Positions 1 through 12,000 of a stretch of 21,591 nt of DNA are shown in pieces. Origin of the DNA: Elysia marginata (Eukaryota; Mollusca; Gastropoda; Plakobranchidae); assembly GCA_019649035.1 (NCBI GenBank), contig BMAT01009188.1:72241-93831 (forward strand), written 5' to 3'. Within the stretch, counting starts at the first letter, position 1. Each line of letters opens with the position of its first letter. Under the pieces are notes generated by a model. That model ran no database searches and had not been told where the DNA came from. It saw only the letters and a program-made list of their open reading frames with translations. A program made the position numbers and the translations under genes.

Positions 1-109
1 AGAGAGAGAGAGAGAATGTGAGTTGGCAATGAAAATTAAATTCATGACCTTATACAGACTTGCCAACGATATCTAAAACCAAGTTGTCTGTTTGCGCCTG
101 ACTGTCCAG

Positions 110-252
110 GCTACACCGCCGAGTTCCGTTGCGTTGTGGATGGGCAGCCTGCACCAACAGTGGCCTGGTCTAAGGGCAAGTGGATGAAGATTCAGGACGG
201 TGGGCGATACACGGTCACCGCGGATCTTAACACTGGCGAACACATTCTTCAG
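110..252 (+). CDS. Exon 1: N-terminal part of Ig domain 1
   Basis: The exon opens with the last two bases of a split codon (phase 1) after the acceptor ctgtccag and ends in phase 0 at the donor cag|gtacgc. It encodes 47 full codons starting YTAEFRCVVDG and ending GEHILQ. The B-strand Cys (FRC) and the C-strand Trp (VAWSKG) identify an I-set Ig domain. The A-strand must lie on an exon upstream of the window. The stretch QPAPTVAW is of the kind common in titin, twitchin and kettin Ig domains and differs from the later modules, so this domain is of another subtype. The domain continues in exon 2. Confidence 0.85.
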
Positions 253-3200
253 GTACGCTTGTTGCTGGTTTAATTAATACTTTGAGCGACATCGATGTGA
301 TTTTCAGACCCAAAATAGCAAAAACCTAGCCTGCCAATCAAATCTATTTCAGAATACAGCTAGATAAGAATAAACTTTAACCTACGGGTATTCGAGGAGG
401 TTGTATCCTGTCTTCTAGTAATGGGGCCTTAGATTAAGTTAGAAAAACCTACAAAAAATGAAATCCCGCAGCAGTTTGAAGAAACCAATTCTTGCTTTTA
501 TTGAATGGAAATTGAAGTGTATTGTGACAGAAGCTTTTTAAAGCATGCAAATTGGGATTAACCCGTATTATCACTTTTTTGGTCGCTTTTCACTCTCCAC
601 CTGCCAACCACGTACGGCACAGATGAGGGATATCAAAAACAAAGACGCGGGTACGTACACCGTAACGGCCAGCAATGAGCACGGCTCGGAGCAAGTTCCC
701 GCGACTCTGATGGTCACAGACAAGATGGAAGAGATGACGGATTGGAAGTCGCAGCTAAAACACAGGTGGGTGTTCCTTTACTTAATAGAAGGAGGGCAGA
801 GGGTAGGATGGGACGTGGCCTAGATGGTAGAGATATCCTCAATTATATGATGCATTCCTCCGACAACAAAATGGTATTTCTTTTCAGTAATTATTCTTCA
901 TTTAGAAAAAAGCAATAAAATTGTAAATACCTTTTTAGCTTCCTTCACACCAAATACAAAGAAATTGGCTCTATTGTTTACTCATCATTTTTTTACAAAA
1001 TCAAGGAGGAAATAAAGTGCGGGAAGATTTGAGCAAGGGGATGCCATGATATAGGCGGAGGACAATGAATGCATATTTGTGATAGAGGTTGACTAAACAG
1101 TCTCGAAGCGTATTAGACCCTTTCGCGTCGTTTCGCGTACACTGTACGTCTTTTTTTAAAAAAAAATAAGTACACCGTACATCGTCCTTCAAAAATTTCA
1201 TGCGCTTTGTTTGTAAGTCATAATCTATGACGAAGGGGCGGAAGTTATTTCGGCTATAAAAATTTAATGACATCATCTCAATTTATCCAGAAACTGCCCC
1301 CTTTCATTGCGAGAATCAAAAGGAGCTCCGTGATAATGATCACTAAAACCTCCATCACATGAGGATGAAAAAGCAATCAGGAATTATAAAAAGCGAAGAA
1401 AATTTGTCTGAGATATTTTGAAAGATATATCCTATAAAAATAATTCTATATACAGTACCAATTTCTCACGACATCCAATGCTTCAACTCTCGCAAGGTGG
1501 CCGGGATTGAAAGTCTCAAGATCATCGACGAGTCTCAGGCCTTTGCCAATGGACATTCTCGTATTCTTGTATATTCCGCATTACGCTAAGTTCTGTATCG
1601 AAGAATACCCTCATTAAGTTCTAGTAACCTAAGGCCAAGTTCCGCACTCCAGAACTCACCGTGTGGTTACCGGTCCTGACTCTGTTTATGTACATCATCA
1701 GGGAGGCAACCGAGATGGCAGAAGAAGACGAGGAAGCCCCCTGGCAGGTTGACCTCCGCCATGTCGAGGTTGAAGAGCAGAAATCTCCCTCGCCGGAGGA
1801 GGAGAAGAGAGCATCTCCTCCAGAGTTCCAGAGAACTCCTTACGTGCCGTTCCAGAAGAGAGAAAGACCAGAGGTAAGGGCCCCAATTTATGCACATAAA
1901 GAAGCAGTCGCCGTTCATTGACATTGCGGATTTATCATTGTAATACCTTAAAAATTAAATGATAACCTCCAGATGGCGGTCATTATAAATATATTCTTTT
2001 AAGCAATCCTCTCTGTGTATACCTAGTTATTGTAGACAATATCTCTTCATCATTTCATGTTCTTTATATTTTTAGTTAAGAACTTAAACATTTTTTTCTT
2101 GATAAGCCTCTATACGTTATAACAGTCTTGCGTTCCCAGTAAACCTTTATTGTTATTATTGTTATTATTATTAATAATATTGTTATTCATTTTCTTCTTC
2201 TTCTTCTTCTTCTTATTATTATTTTTGTTATTGTTATTATTGTTATTATGACCATCATTATTTTTTTATAATATTTATTTTACACTGATTAAAAAATTGT
2301 GTCATGGCTCATGACAAATCACTTCGAGGGCCCGTCTTCTGAGACAACGTCACAAGTAAAGACAACTTCTTAAAGTTTTATCAGATCATAAACTTTATAG
2401 ATGATTATATGTTTGTTTATTTGTGTATATTACTGCTACACTGTAAGAGGATAGTGAGCAATTTTAAATATTTGACAGCTGGAAGAGGGAGAAACCCTCA
2501 CATTCGAGATGGCACCGAGAGAGAGGGAGGAGCTGGAACAGTTCCAGAGAGCAGCGGCTCCGCTGACTGCGGCGGCTGTACCGGAAGACGAGGACAGTCT
2601 CGGCTACACCAGGCCTGTCAAACCTGTAGAGTTGGCAGAAACAGACGAGCAGGCCTTCATCCGGCAAAAGGCTAAGGTTAGTTATGCGTGATCATTTTAA
2701 TTATATCGAGGGTTCTGAGTCTGATGTGAGGCAATCAATTTGTCGGGTCTGGAGTCTGTGGTGTTTTCTCAAACCTCCTGGAAATTTCATTGATCTTAAC
2801 GATGTTTTACTACAGATTTACCATTAAACGTTGGGTTTGTTTTAAAAAATCAATTTTAATATAATTATATTGGCATATCTAGTGGCTTGATTTGTATTCG
2901 ATTAAATTTCCTTTCGCTAAATTACTTTGATTTGCACTGTATAATCAACACTTCTACTATTGCGATGCCTATTCTTGCCTGTTCTGCTTTAACCACCCAC
3001 TGACCATCTGACCATCACGTTGACCACCCACAGTGGCAATGGACCGTCCCACTGCAGGATCAAGCGGTCAAGGAACGCGAGACCGCCAAGTTCCAGTGCG
3101 ACTTCTCTGTGCCCAACGTCCGAGTGGACTGGACAGTGGCCGGAGAGATCGTGGAGTCCAGCCCTAAGTACGCCATACAGTCTGACCAACACACCCATAC

Positions 3201-6200
3201 CCTGCTAGTCACGAAATGTCGGCCGAAAGATGCCACTCAAGTGTCCTGCAGTTACGGGGATATTTCTACCGAAGCTAATCTAGTTGTCCAACGTAAGTCT
3301 TCATTGTCGTGGAACTTGCTTTTTTCGTTTGTAGTAGATGTGTAAATAAGTCTTGAATTGGAAATATTTTAACCGTAACTCCAGGCAGAAATGTTTCACA
3401 AACAAGCTTTGTCCGTCTGTAATTTTTTTTTCTATCGTGAATATATAGATGATCTCTCACTGGTCTAAAAACTGCAAATTTCCGGGCATTAAATAAAGCA
3501 ACCAGTCCAATAGAGTCTTAAGTCGGAATTGGAACGTATTGAGATATTGGTTTCACAGGAAAGCTTATTTTCTCTTCTTCCAAATACAACAAACAGAAAA
3601 GCTCTATCATGCTTCTGTGTGGAGTTTTAGCCGTTTGAAGTCGGCAAGGTTAGGACTTGTGAAATTTCAGAAAGGGGAGAAAACAGATTTCAAAGTTTAG
3701 ACGACTATAAAGATATTGAGGCCTTAGCAACCAAAACAATTAAAATTAAACACCTAAAACATGAAATTTAACATCAATTAAGTGTGAAAACTGTTTAGAA
3801 ATGTTTTTAGCGTCGATATCTGAAATAAAAAAAGTTTACTTTTGAAAACCCATTAAACTTTGAAAGCCTATATCTCCAAACTAGCCCTTGCGACTTACGA
3901 CTTATTTGGACTGAATGCGAGACTAATAATTCTCATAGCATCATGTAAGAAATTAATCAATAACTATTTAAAAACTCTTAAATCAACAACACATCTTTCT
4001 CCATCTCTAAGCTGTACCGGCCGAGTTCACGATAACACTAGAAGACACGGCCGCCAAGGAAGGCACAGACGCCGTTTTCACCTGCTCCACTGATGATGAC
4101 GAGGCCCCAGTCCAGTGGTTTGTCAACGGTCAACCCATCTCGCCATCAGACCGGTACAGGATCACTTCAGACGGTACTGACCACACCCTGACCATTGCGG
4201 ACGTCCAGCCAGGCGAGGATTGTGAGGTCACCGTAGTCGTTGGCGACAACAAGTCTTCGGCTAAGCTGACTGTTCAAGGTTGGTACAGCGAATACCTCTA
4301 TCTTCTATCTGATCCTATCACTTCAGTTTCCAGGGGCCTTATTGAAACATCCAAATTATTATGATTTGTAGTTTTTGTGCTTTTGCAGAAATGTAGAGAG
4401 CTCCATGTCGTATATATGGCTTGTGCAATAGCATGAGACGCACGAGACGCATGTTTAGGGACTAAAGATGCAAATTAGTTTAATATCATACTAATAGTTA
4501 TAAGTTTTAACTAGTTTGATTTTTTCCTTATCAAATGAGAAATTTTGTAGAAAGCAAGACATGTATACAAGTATCTCATTTATAGTTACTTTTTCCACAT
4601 CTTCAGTATTTAAGTACCGGTATAAAGATAAAATAATAACAAAACTTGGCTGCGTTTACCCACCTTCTCGGTATTTCGCCTTTTTCTTTGACTAGTAATA
4701 CAGTTCTCAATACATACCGTTTTCCTCTCTTCAAGAACAAACTGATGTATTATTTTCTTCTCTCTCTTTTCTCTCTCTCTGTCTCTGTCTCTGTCTATCT
4801 CTCTCTAGAAATCGAGGCAGACTTCCTGGTACCCCTGAAAGACCAAACCGCTAAGGAGAACTCCACTGTGGAGTTTGAGTGCACCCTCTCCATCCCGGCC
4901 AAGCCGGAGAAGGTCCGATGGGTCATCGACGGCAAGGAGGTGGACACCAGTGACCGCAGCCGCTACGAGACGGTGGTGGACAAAGAGAAGCTGAAGCTCA
5001 TCATTCACACAGTCTCCATGGAGGATGCCGGGGAGGTCACGGTCAAGGTCGGCGACAAGGACAGCTCGGCAAAACTCACAGTCGAAGGTGGGTAGTAGGC
5101 ATTTTTACACCAGTTCTGATATGTAGAAAGAAAGCGGGTTGTTTTTAATTTCAGAGTGTTTTTATAACATAACTTCCAATACACTGAATTGCTTTAAGCG
5201 CTTGACATGAATTTCTCAAATAGCAATTACCATCCAAGTTATCTTCTGAACTCACAGAGCCGCAGCTGTTAAGGCGCCGTTCTGTAAAATACTGATAAGA
5301 TCTTCCACTGCCTATAGCCGGGTACTTCTTTAGGGCCTGAGTCAGTCAAGGAAATAAAAAAATGTAAAAAAATCTTTGCTTAGGACTATACGCCAACTTG
5401 AAGAGACAGGGCAAGAACCGCGGACATCTAGGTCATGGATTTGTGCGTCTACCACTGGAATAAAACGGCATAACAAACGCAGCTAGCTTTGCTTTTAGAT
5501 CTTTTATTCACAGATAACATTCAATCATGACCAGAGAAAATAGTGAAATCAGCAATTATCACAACTGCAGGAGGTCTAGCTAGGAATAGTTCTTGGTATC
5601 AGGAAGATTATTCAAGTCTTAAGCATTTACGACTTGAAATCATCGGTAGAAAATTTACTGCATTTATCTGGCAAGATGCCTAAAACCATATAAATTATCC
5701 CAGAAATAGAAAATGTTCTTAACGATACAATAAGATAAATTATACATCTGTGGTGGCATTATCCATTTCAAAAGAAATATTCCAATTTTTTTGCTTCTTG
5801 ACATTCTGCAACGAAACTCTAGCGCTTTTCAAAAACATACTTTGGGCGTCTATTTTATTTTTCATTTTTAACTCTTCACCCTCAAAATCAAATGAAGCGC
5901 GCTTTGGTAAAGTTTGAGAACTAGTTTTTTCTTGCTAAAAAAATAAAAATAATTCAAGCACTTTTCGCCATTGACCTCTTTTCACTGTATCTTTTATATT
6001 TGGGTAACCTATTCATCATTTTTTTCTTCCAGAACTTGAAGCAGAATTTACTGTACCACTCAGCGACCAAACCGTTCCTGAGGCTTCTAACGTTGAGTTC
6101 TCGTGCGAGCTGAACATCGACACTGATGACGTTGCCTGGTTCCTGGACGAGGACAAACTCTCGCCTTCTCCCAAGGACGGTATTGACATCAGCAAGCAGG

Positions 6201-8940
6201 GTCTTCAGCATAGGCTGTCCATAGAGGACGTCTCGCCAGACGACACTGGTGTTGTCAAAGTCGTGGCAAAGGTAAGGAGGAATCAAACTTCAGGTCATAG
6301 GTGGTGTGTGTGTTTTGTGGGGGTGGGGGGGGGGCAGCGGCGTGGTAGAGTGATTAGCGCATCGGACTGGAGATCTGGGGGTCGAGGGTACGATTCCTGA
6401 CCATACCATGTTGCCATTGCCTTGGGAAAGCAATTTACCCTAACTTTCCCCAGTCCACCCACCTGTAAAACGGTTACCTACCTGCAGGCAGTCCTTGAAT
6501 TTGTGATATGCGTCTGCAAAACCCTGCTTAATATGGTTTAAAAGTGGCCTTTAAATGTACTGGTCTGCTGGGGCATCAGTGGCGCTGCTCTGTGGCGAGA
6601 CAGTTACGCTGAGTAACGAAGGCAAATTTCCCGAAAGGAATTATTATAGTGTATAAAATGAAAGAAATAATACCTAGGCTATATATTATAATGACTTAGA
6701 AGAGGCAGGTAGCAGGGTAGGAATCAGCTTAATAAAAATTCAGTAAATGAGCAGTTTTCATAATAGCTCTTAATTCACTGAAGACTGTAAATCCTTCTTT
6801 ATGACTATCGTGAAATAACATTACCAACAAAAACCTTTTTAACTCACAAAGGAAGAGCAGTGGAAAGAATGCAATACTCTAGCTTAATGAATAAATCTTT
6901 TACCCGGGGATTCGTTTCACACCGTTGCAAGAATGAAAACGTGTACTTTTAAAGAGCCTGTCCCTTGGTCATAACGTCAACATGCCAAGCCAGAGCTAGA
7001 ACCCTGGCCCACCTCACCTGGAAACTGAGTGCTTACCTCAAGACCAGGTCGACTAAGTACACAGATTATAAATATCCTATGAGAAAATAAGCTTTAAGGT
7101 TTACAGCGCCAAAACTTCCGCACATTTTTTTACTATAGTCAAACGTTTAAGTTGATAGTGCCTAAACGTCCGTATGTTTTGCTGTAATTAAGCTTTTAAG
7201 ATGACAGCGCTAAAACTTCCGGATATCTTTGCCGTCTCTTTACCCGCAGTTCTTTCATAGATCTATACAAACTACTGTTATCCCCAGGGCAAATCGTCTG
7301 AGGCCAAGCTTGTTGTAGAAGAGCTCGGACCAGACTTTGCCGTGCCGCTGAAAGACCTGACTGTCATTGAGAAAGCCACGGCAGAGATGGTCTGTGAACT
7401 CACCAAAGATGTCGACAAGGTAAATACACAAAACAACAGTATTCTTTTTATTGTCATACGTTCAGCTTGTTTCGACAGAATAGGCTTAGTCTCTAAGACT
7501 AAAGGATAAGTGAAAAAATGATTTGAGAGATCAGTCTTACGTTCATCTTTGTCAACCTAAAAAAGGCAATCGGGGTAGATTTGGTCTCTGAGACAAGAGG
7601 ATGAGTTAATAATTTTTTTCAGATGTCAATGCTAAGTTAATTTTTGTCAACGTTTAAGGGGCAGGCGTTCTTATCAAAGTAAGATAAGTAGCATTAGGTG
7701 CTAGAATTTACCCTTTCTATACACTGTTGAAAACTCTTCCAGCTACCTAGTTTGGATCGAGGAACGACCAAGCCTTTTTCGTATTTTAATTAAAACTTTT
7801 TACAGTTATTTGATTTTTCCTCCTTAATTTTTTTCGTTCGAATTGTTAGAGCTGTCTTTAAATATAAGTCTGCTCTATTGGACTGTAAAAGAAGAAAATA
7901 TAATTATATGATTTTAAGTCATAATTCCCTGATACCATTCAAGTCATTGGCAACATTTACTTTTGGGCTTTTAAAGACTAATTTATAATTTCGATGCGAG
8001 TAACTTTGCCTTGCCAACCTCCCCCTACTCGTTTCAAAATAACAGCAAAAGCAACAAACACAAGAATCATAACAAAAATATCGAAACCAACTTAAATAAT
8101 CAGGGAAAAATGTATTCATTTTATACCAAACAGGTTCGATGGTTTGTGGATGATATCGAACTGCCTGAAGGCGATCGTATCCAATTCCTTAAGGATGGGC
8201 TGAAGCACAAGCTGGTGATCAAAGACGCCTGTATTGATGACGAGGGTGTCGTGACCGCCCAGATCGGTGACAAAAAATGCACCGCCTCGTTGTTTGTGCA
8301 AGGTACGTGACTCTCTCTACAAATGTCGGGAAATTGAGAACTGACGTTAGAAAGAGTAAGAAAGTACTTTAAAGGCGAAGCAAAGAACTTCGACGTGGAA
8401 CTTCTTTTTTTAAGAGGCATAGTTCCGACATTGTAAAACCTATTTTTGTAAGCAGAGCGGTGAGTGCAGAGGCAACCATACGTCAAATGTTTGAATCGCA
8501 CCGAAGGCTACCATTTTTAACTTATTTTCATTTAATTAAACTGCTTTTTTACATTAAATCTTTAAATTATTACTCAAAACTGGAGGTCGGATATCAATTT
8601 ATAGACAGGGTCGAAAGCACTTTAAGACTTATGAAAACGTGGCTCACTTTTTAACATTATTTAAAATATGTATAAGCTATATATACAAAAAGGAGTTTAG
8701 GGACAATCACTTTGAGAGATATAGATCTAGATATGCGGCGTATTATCGAAATAATACGTTTTGATAAATTAAATCGTTGAGAGAATCTATATAGCTCTTA
8801 AATGTTAAATTAATGTTCATGAAACAAAACAAAATCGGTAACAGTGATTGATGGTTTATATGATGGATCGAGTCCTCCCATTTCCTAAAACCAATGACAT
8901 TTTCTGTTTATTACTACTACTATTTTTATTAGGTCTACTG

Positions 8941-9012
<72 letters not shown>

Positions 9013-12000
9013 TTATTATTATTATTGTTGTTATTTTTTATTATTATATTATATTACAGTGACCTTTACAAAAAAAACGAAATTTTTTTATCGTTTTACT
9101 TATTTCCATTGAACGTATCTCATCGCTATCCATGATTTCTACGAACAAACGCCAAACCACTCTAAATACAGCATTAATTTGAAATTGAATTTTTGTCTGT
9201 ATTGAATATGTATAGCTTTGTGTTCCTTGTAATAACCAAAACAATATGCCCCTTAGGTTTACATGATAATAATGATTTAACTTGTCTTATCTTCTGTGTC
9301 CTTGTTGTTCCAGAACTTTCCCCGGAGTTCATCCGCCCCCTGAAGGACGTGAGCATCAGCGAGGGCGAGACAGCCACCTTCGAGTGCGAGCTCAACCTGG
9401 AGGCCAGGACAGTGAAGTGGTTTCACGAGGGCCAGGAGGTCGGCGAGAAACCAGACAGCCGCTACCAGGTTCTCAGCGAGGGCCGCATCCACAGGCTGGT
9501 CGTCAAGGACGCCATCCTGCCTGACGCCGGCGAAGTGATGGCTAAGGTCGAGGACAAATCCACCCACGCCGAGCTGACTGTGGCGGGTAAGACCTGCTGT
9601 GTGTCGTTATATTACTATATTGACTGCATGTTGCGGAATAAAGCGATTTGTCTATCAAGATGGCGGGGGCTTCCAGAAGTTTGGTTGAAAATTTATTTCT
9701 TGCAACGGACGAATATGACTCTACATCGTTTACAACCCCCCTCCCCTCCTGAGTTCAGCTTTAAACTTCCGGAGGGTCCGCCATCTTGATAGGCAAAACG
9801 CTGTATGCAGTGGATCAGTGGATCATACCCACAACGAGATCCGTCTAGTAGGCCGTATTGTGGTTTATTGAACATCAGTTGCCTTGCTGGTTTATTTACC
9901 AATATCATTCAAGCAATAAAAATAGTGTTATAAATATAAAAAGAAAAATATCAAAAGCTTACGTAAGTTTTTTTTGCACTCGGATGTGGCACAAAAATAT
10001 AACGTATGTTTACACACTTTTTCATTTTCAGTGTTAGGTATATCAAAGTGTTTTAAGCCCACTCTTTGTTTTCAACTTATGCGCTTTAATTAAGCGAACT
10101 AAGATAATATTTAAGGTTAATTGATATGGTACCATCTGCTTTTTTTCTTTTTTTTTTTACAAAGAAATGAACGACATTCTTTTATAAATGACACAATGAT
10201 GATGAGTGCATAGGAAATATCATTGAGTGTACTTATGTTACAAAAATCGGTGTGACCTTACTATAATTGACATTTAAAAAAAATAATGTATTAAAAGTTC
10301 TAATTTAAAAGCATTTTTTTTCTGCCAACCAGAAATCCCCGTGGACTTTACCGCAGAGCTTTCCGAAGTTCACACAGAGGAGCACAAAATGGCGCTCTTC
10401 TGTTGCGAGGTCAACAAAGATGACGTCACAGTAGAGTGGCGCAAGGACGGCGAACCTTTGACCCCGAGCAACAAACACGTGATCCAGACAGACGGCAGAC
10501 GTCACTCGCTTGCTATCAAGGACGTCGACCAAGCAGACGTGGCCGAGTACAGTATAGTTGTAGGAGACCGTCTCAGCAGCGCAACGCTCCACCTCGATGG
10601 TGAGTGCTCCGAGGAATGGTGGAAGGAAGTTGTATTTGTCTAGGGCCAGGGGAAAAATAGGATATCATCTCTTTTTTTTTTACCGGAAACAGGATTATGG
10701 AATCTTAACAAAACGTAATAATAATGCTTTAGGGTTTTAAAACAACGCACATAATGCCAAAACGCTCATTTTTAACGATGAGGGTATGCTAGGTGAGACT
10801 TCTTTTTACCTTGCTGTATGTTATGTTAGAAATTTACTTATAACATTGTTGCATATGCTAAATACATCGCAATGGAACTTACCTTTATCAATAGGTAAAT
10901 AAATTTATTCACCGACTGAGATTCTAGTATTTTATCGTGCGAGACCAGATATTAAATGATTAATTTACTGTGTAAATTTAAATGCAAGTTCCATTTAGAA
11001 TTTATATGTCTTTTACTCGTAATCCAAACTGTTTTTTTATTTCTTCAAACCAATTGAGAACTGTAGTAAGTACATAGAATAAAACAAAGAAACCGTAAAA
11101 CATTACAGTAGTTAAGGCTTAGGGCTCGCACTTTTTACATAGCCCTTAAATATCACACCATGAAGTGGTTTCGCAAAAGATTTTGAGTACATTTTACCTA
11201 TGCCTTTTTATAGGGGCTGTTGCATAACGAACTCTCTTGTGGTAAAGATAAAAAAAAACCACACCCTTCAGCGAGATCTTCTGAGGGGGGTGGGGGTGGG
11301 TAGTTATCAGAACTTCAGTGCTGAATCTAAGCTTAGAGACAACCATCCCAGAACCTAAAGGGGAACTACTCTAGACAGTTTTTTACGTTCATGCAACAGC
11401 CCTGTGCTCTATGTCAATAGACTTATTTATTAGAGAGCTATCAACACTTTCCGCAATTAACCCATGCTCAAACAAAGCGCTTTGGATATTGTTATTACTA
11501 GAACCATTAATATAACTAACACTTACTGGATCAAGTTTGAATGCAAAGGGTTAAATAATAAAAAATCTTTTTTGCAGGGTAAAGTCATAATTTCATTTTC
11601 CTTCCACCAAATCTTCGTACAATGTCATAGCTATATTTTTACATACTTATTACAAAATCATCTACCCAAGAAATTGCTTTTCACCTTTCATTCCAGTATC
11701 ATTTCCATAATACGCAACGGACATGCATCTAGCTATACCTATGAAACTGTTTACTTGCATGCTTTTTTTTTTTTTTTTTTTTTGCTTTTTCCCTTCGTTT
11801 TTTTTTCATAAATCAATTTAATTTAAGCAGTTCTTCTTTTTTTTCGTTTACATTCTCGGTGAACACGAAACTCATCACAAAAAAACCAACTGTCTGCCCG
11901 AAAAGCATGCTTTTCCCAACACCTTGCAAGTCCAGTTCAAAGTCACACATTTCATGCATGAAATCATAATTGTCAGAATGATGTTTTGGTACTTCACATC

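Larger units (their letters stand above)
6272..7287 (+). other. Intron 8 (phase 0), with SINE and diverged tandem repeat
   Basis: 1016 bases lying inside the Ig 5 domain. It holds a G-run and tRNA-derived SINE (6334-6646) and a diverged three-copy tandem repeat (7089-7238). A GC-richer patch at 6975-7055 is not explained. Confidence 0.8.

Noticed and set aside
1480-1565. GC-richer patch that reads KVAGIESLKIIDESQAFANG, a possible exon
   Set aside because: Exons 2 and 3 join perfectly in phase 2 without it, and its candidate splice sites would break the frame. It is not Ig-like.
6334-6410. Functional tRNA gene
   Set aside because: A and B boxes are present, but the stems are poor and a SINE body follows directly.
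6975-7055. GC-richer stretch in intron 8 as a possible exon
   Set aside because: No Ig pattern and no acceptor and donor in a usable phase. Exons 8 and 9 already join within one domain.
8848-9135. Open frame with a long poly-leucine run
   Set aside because: It is the translation of the CTA and TTA microsatellite in intron 10, with no splice or codon support.
11464-11811. 115-codon open frame in intron 12
   Set aside because: The composition follows AT-rich intron sequence and runs into poly-T. It shows no domain and no splice sites in matching phase.
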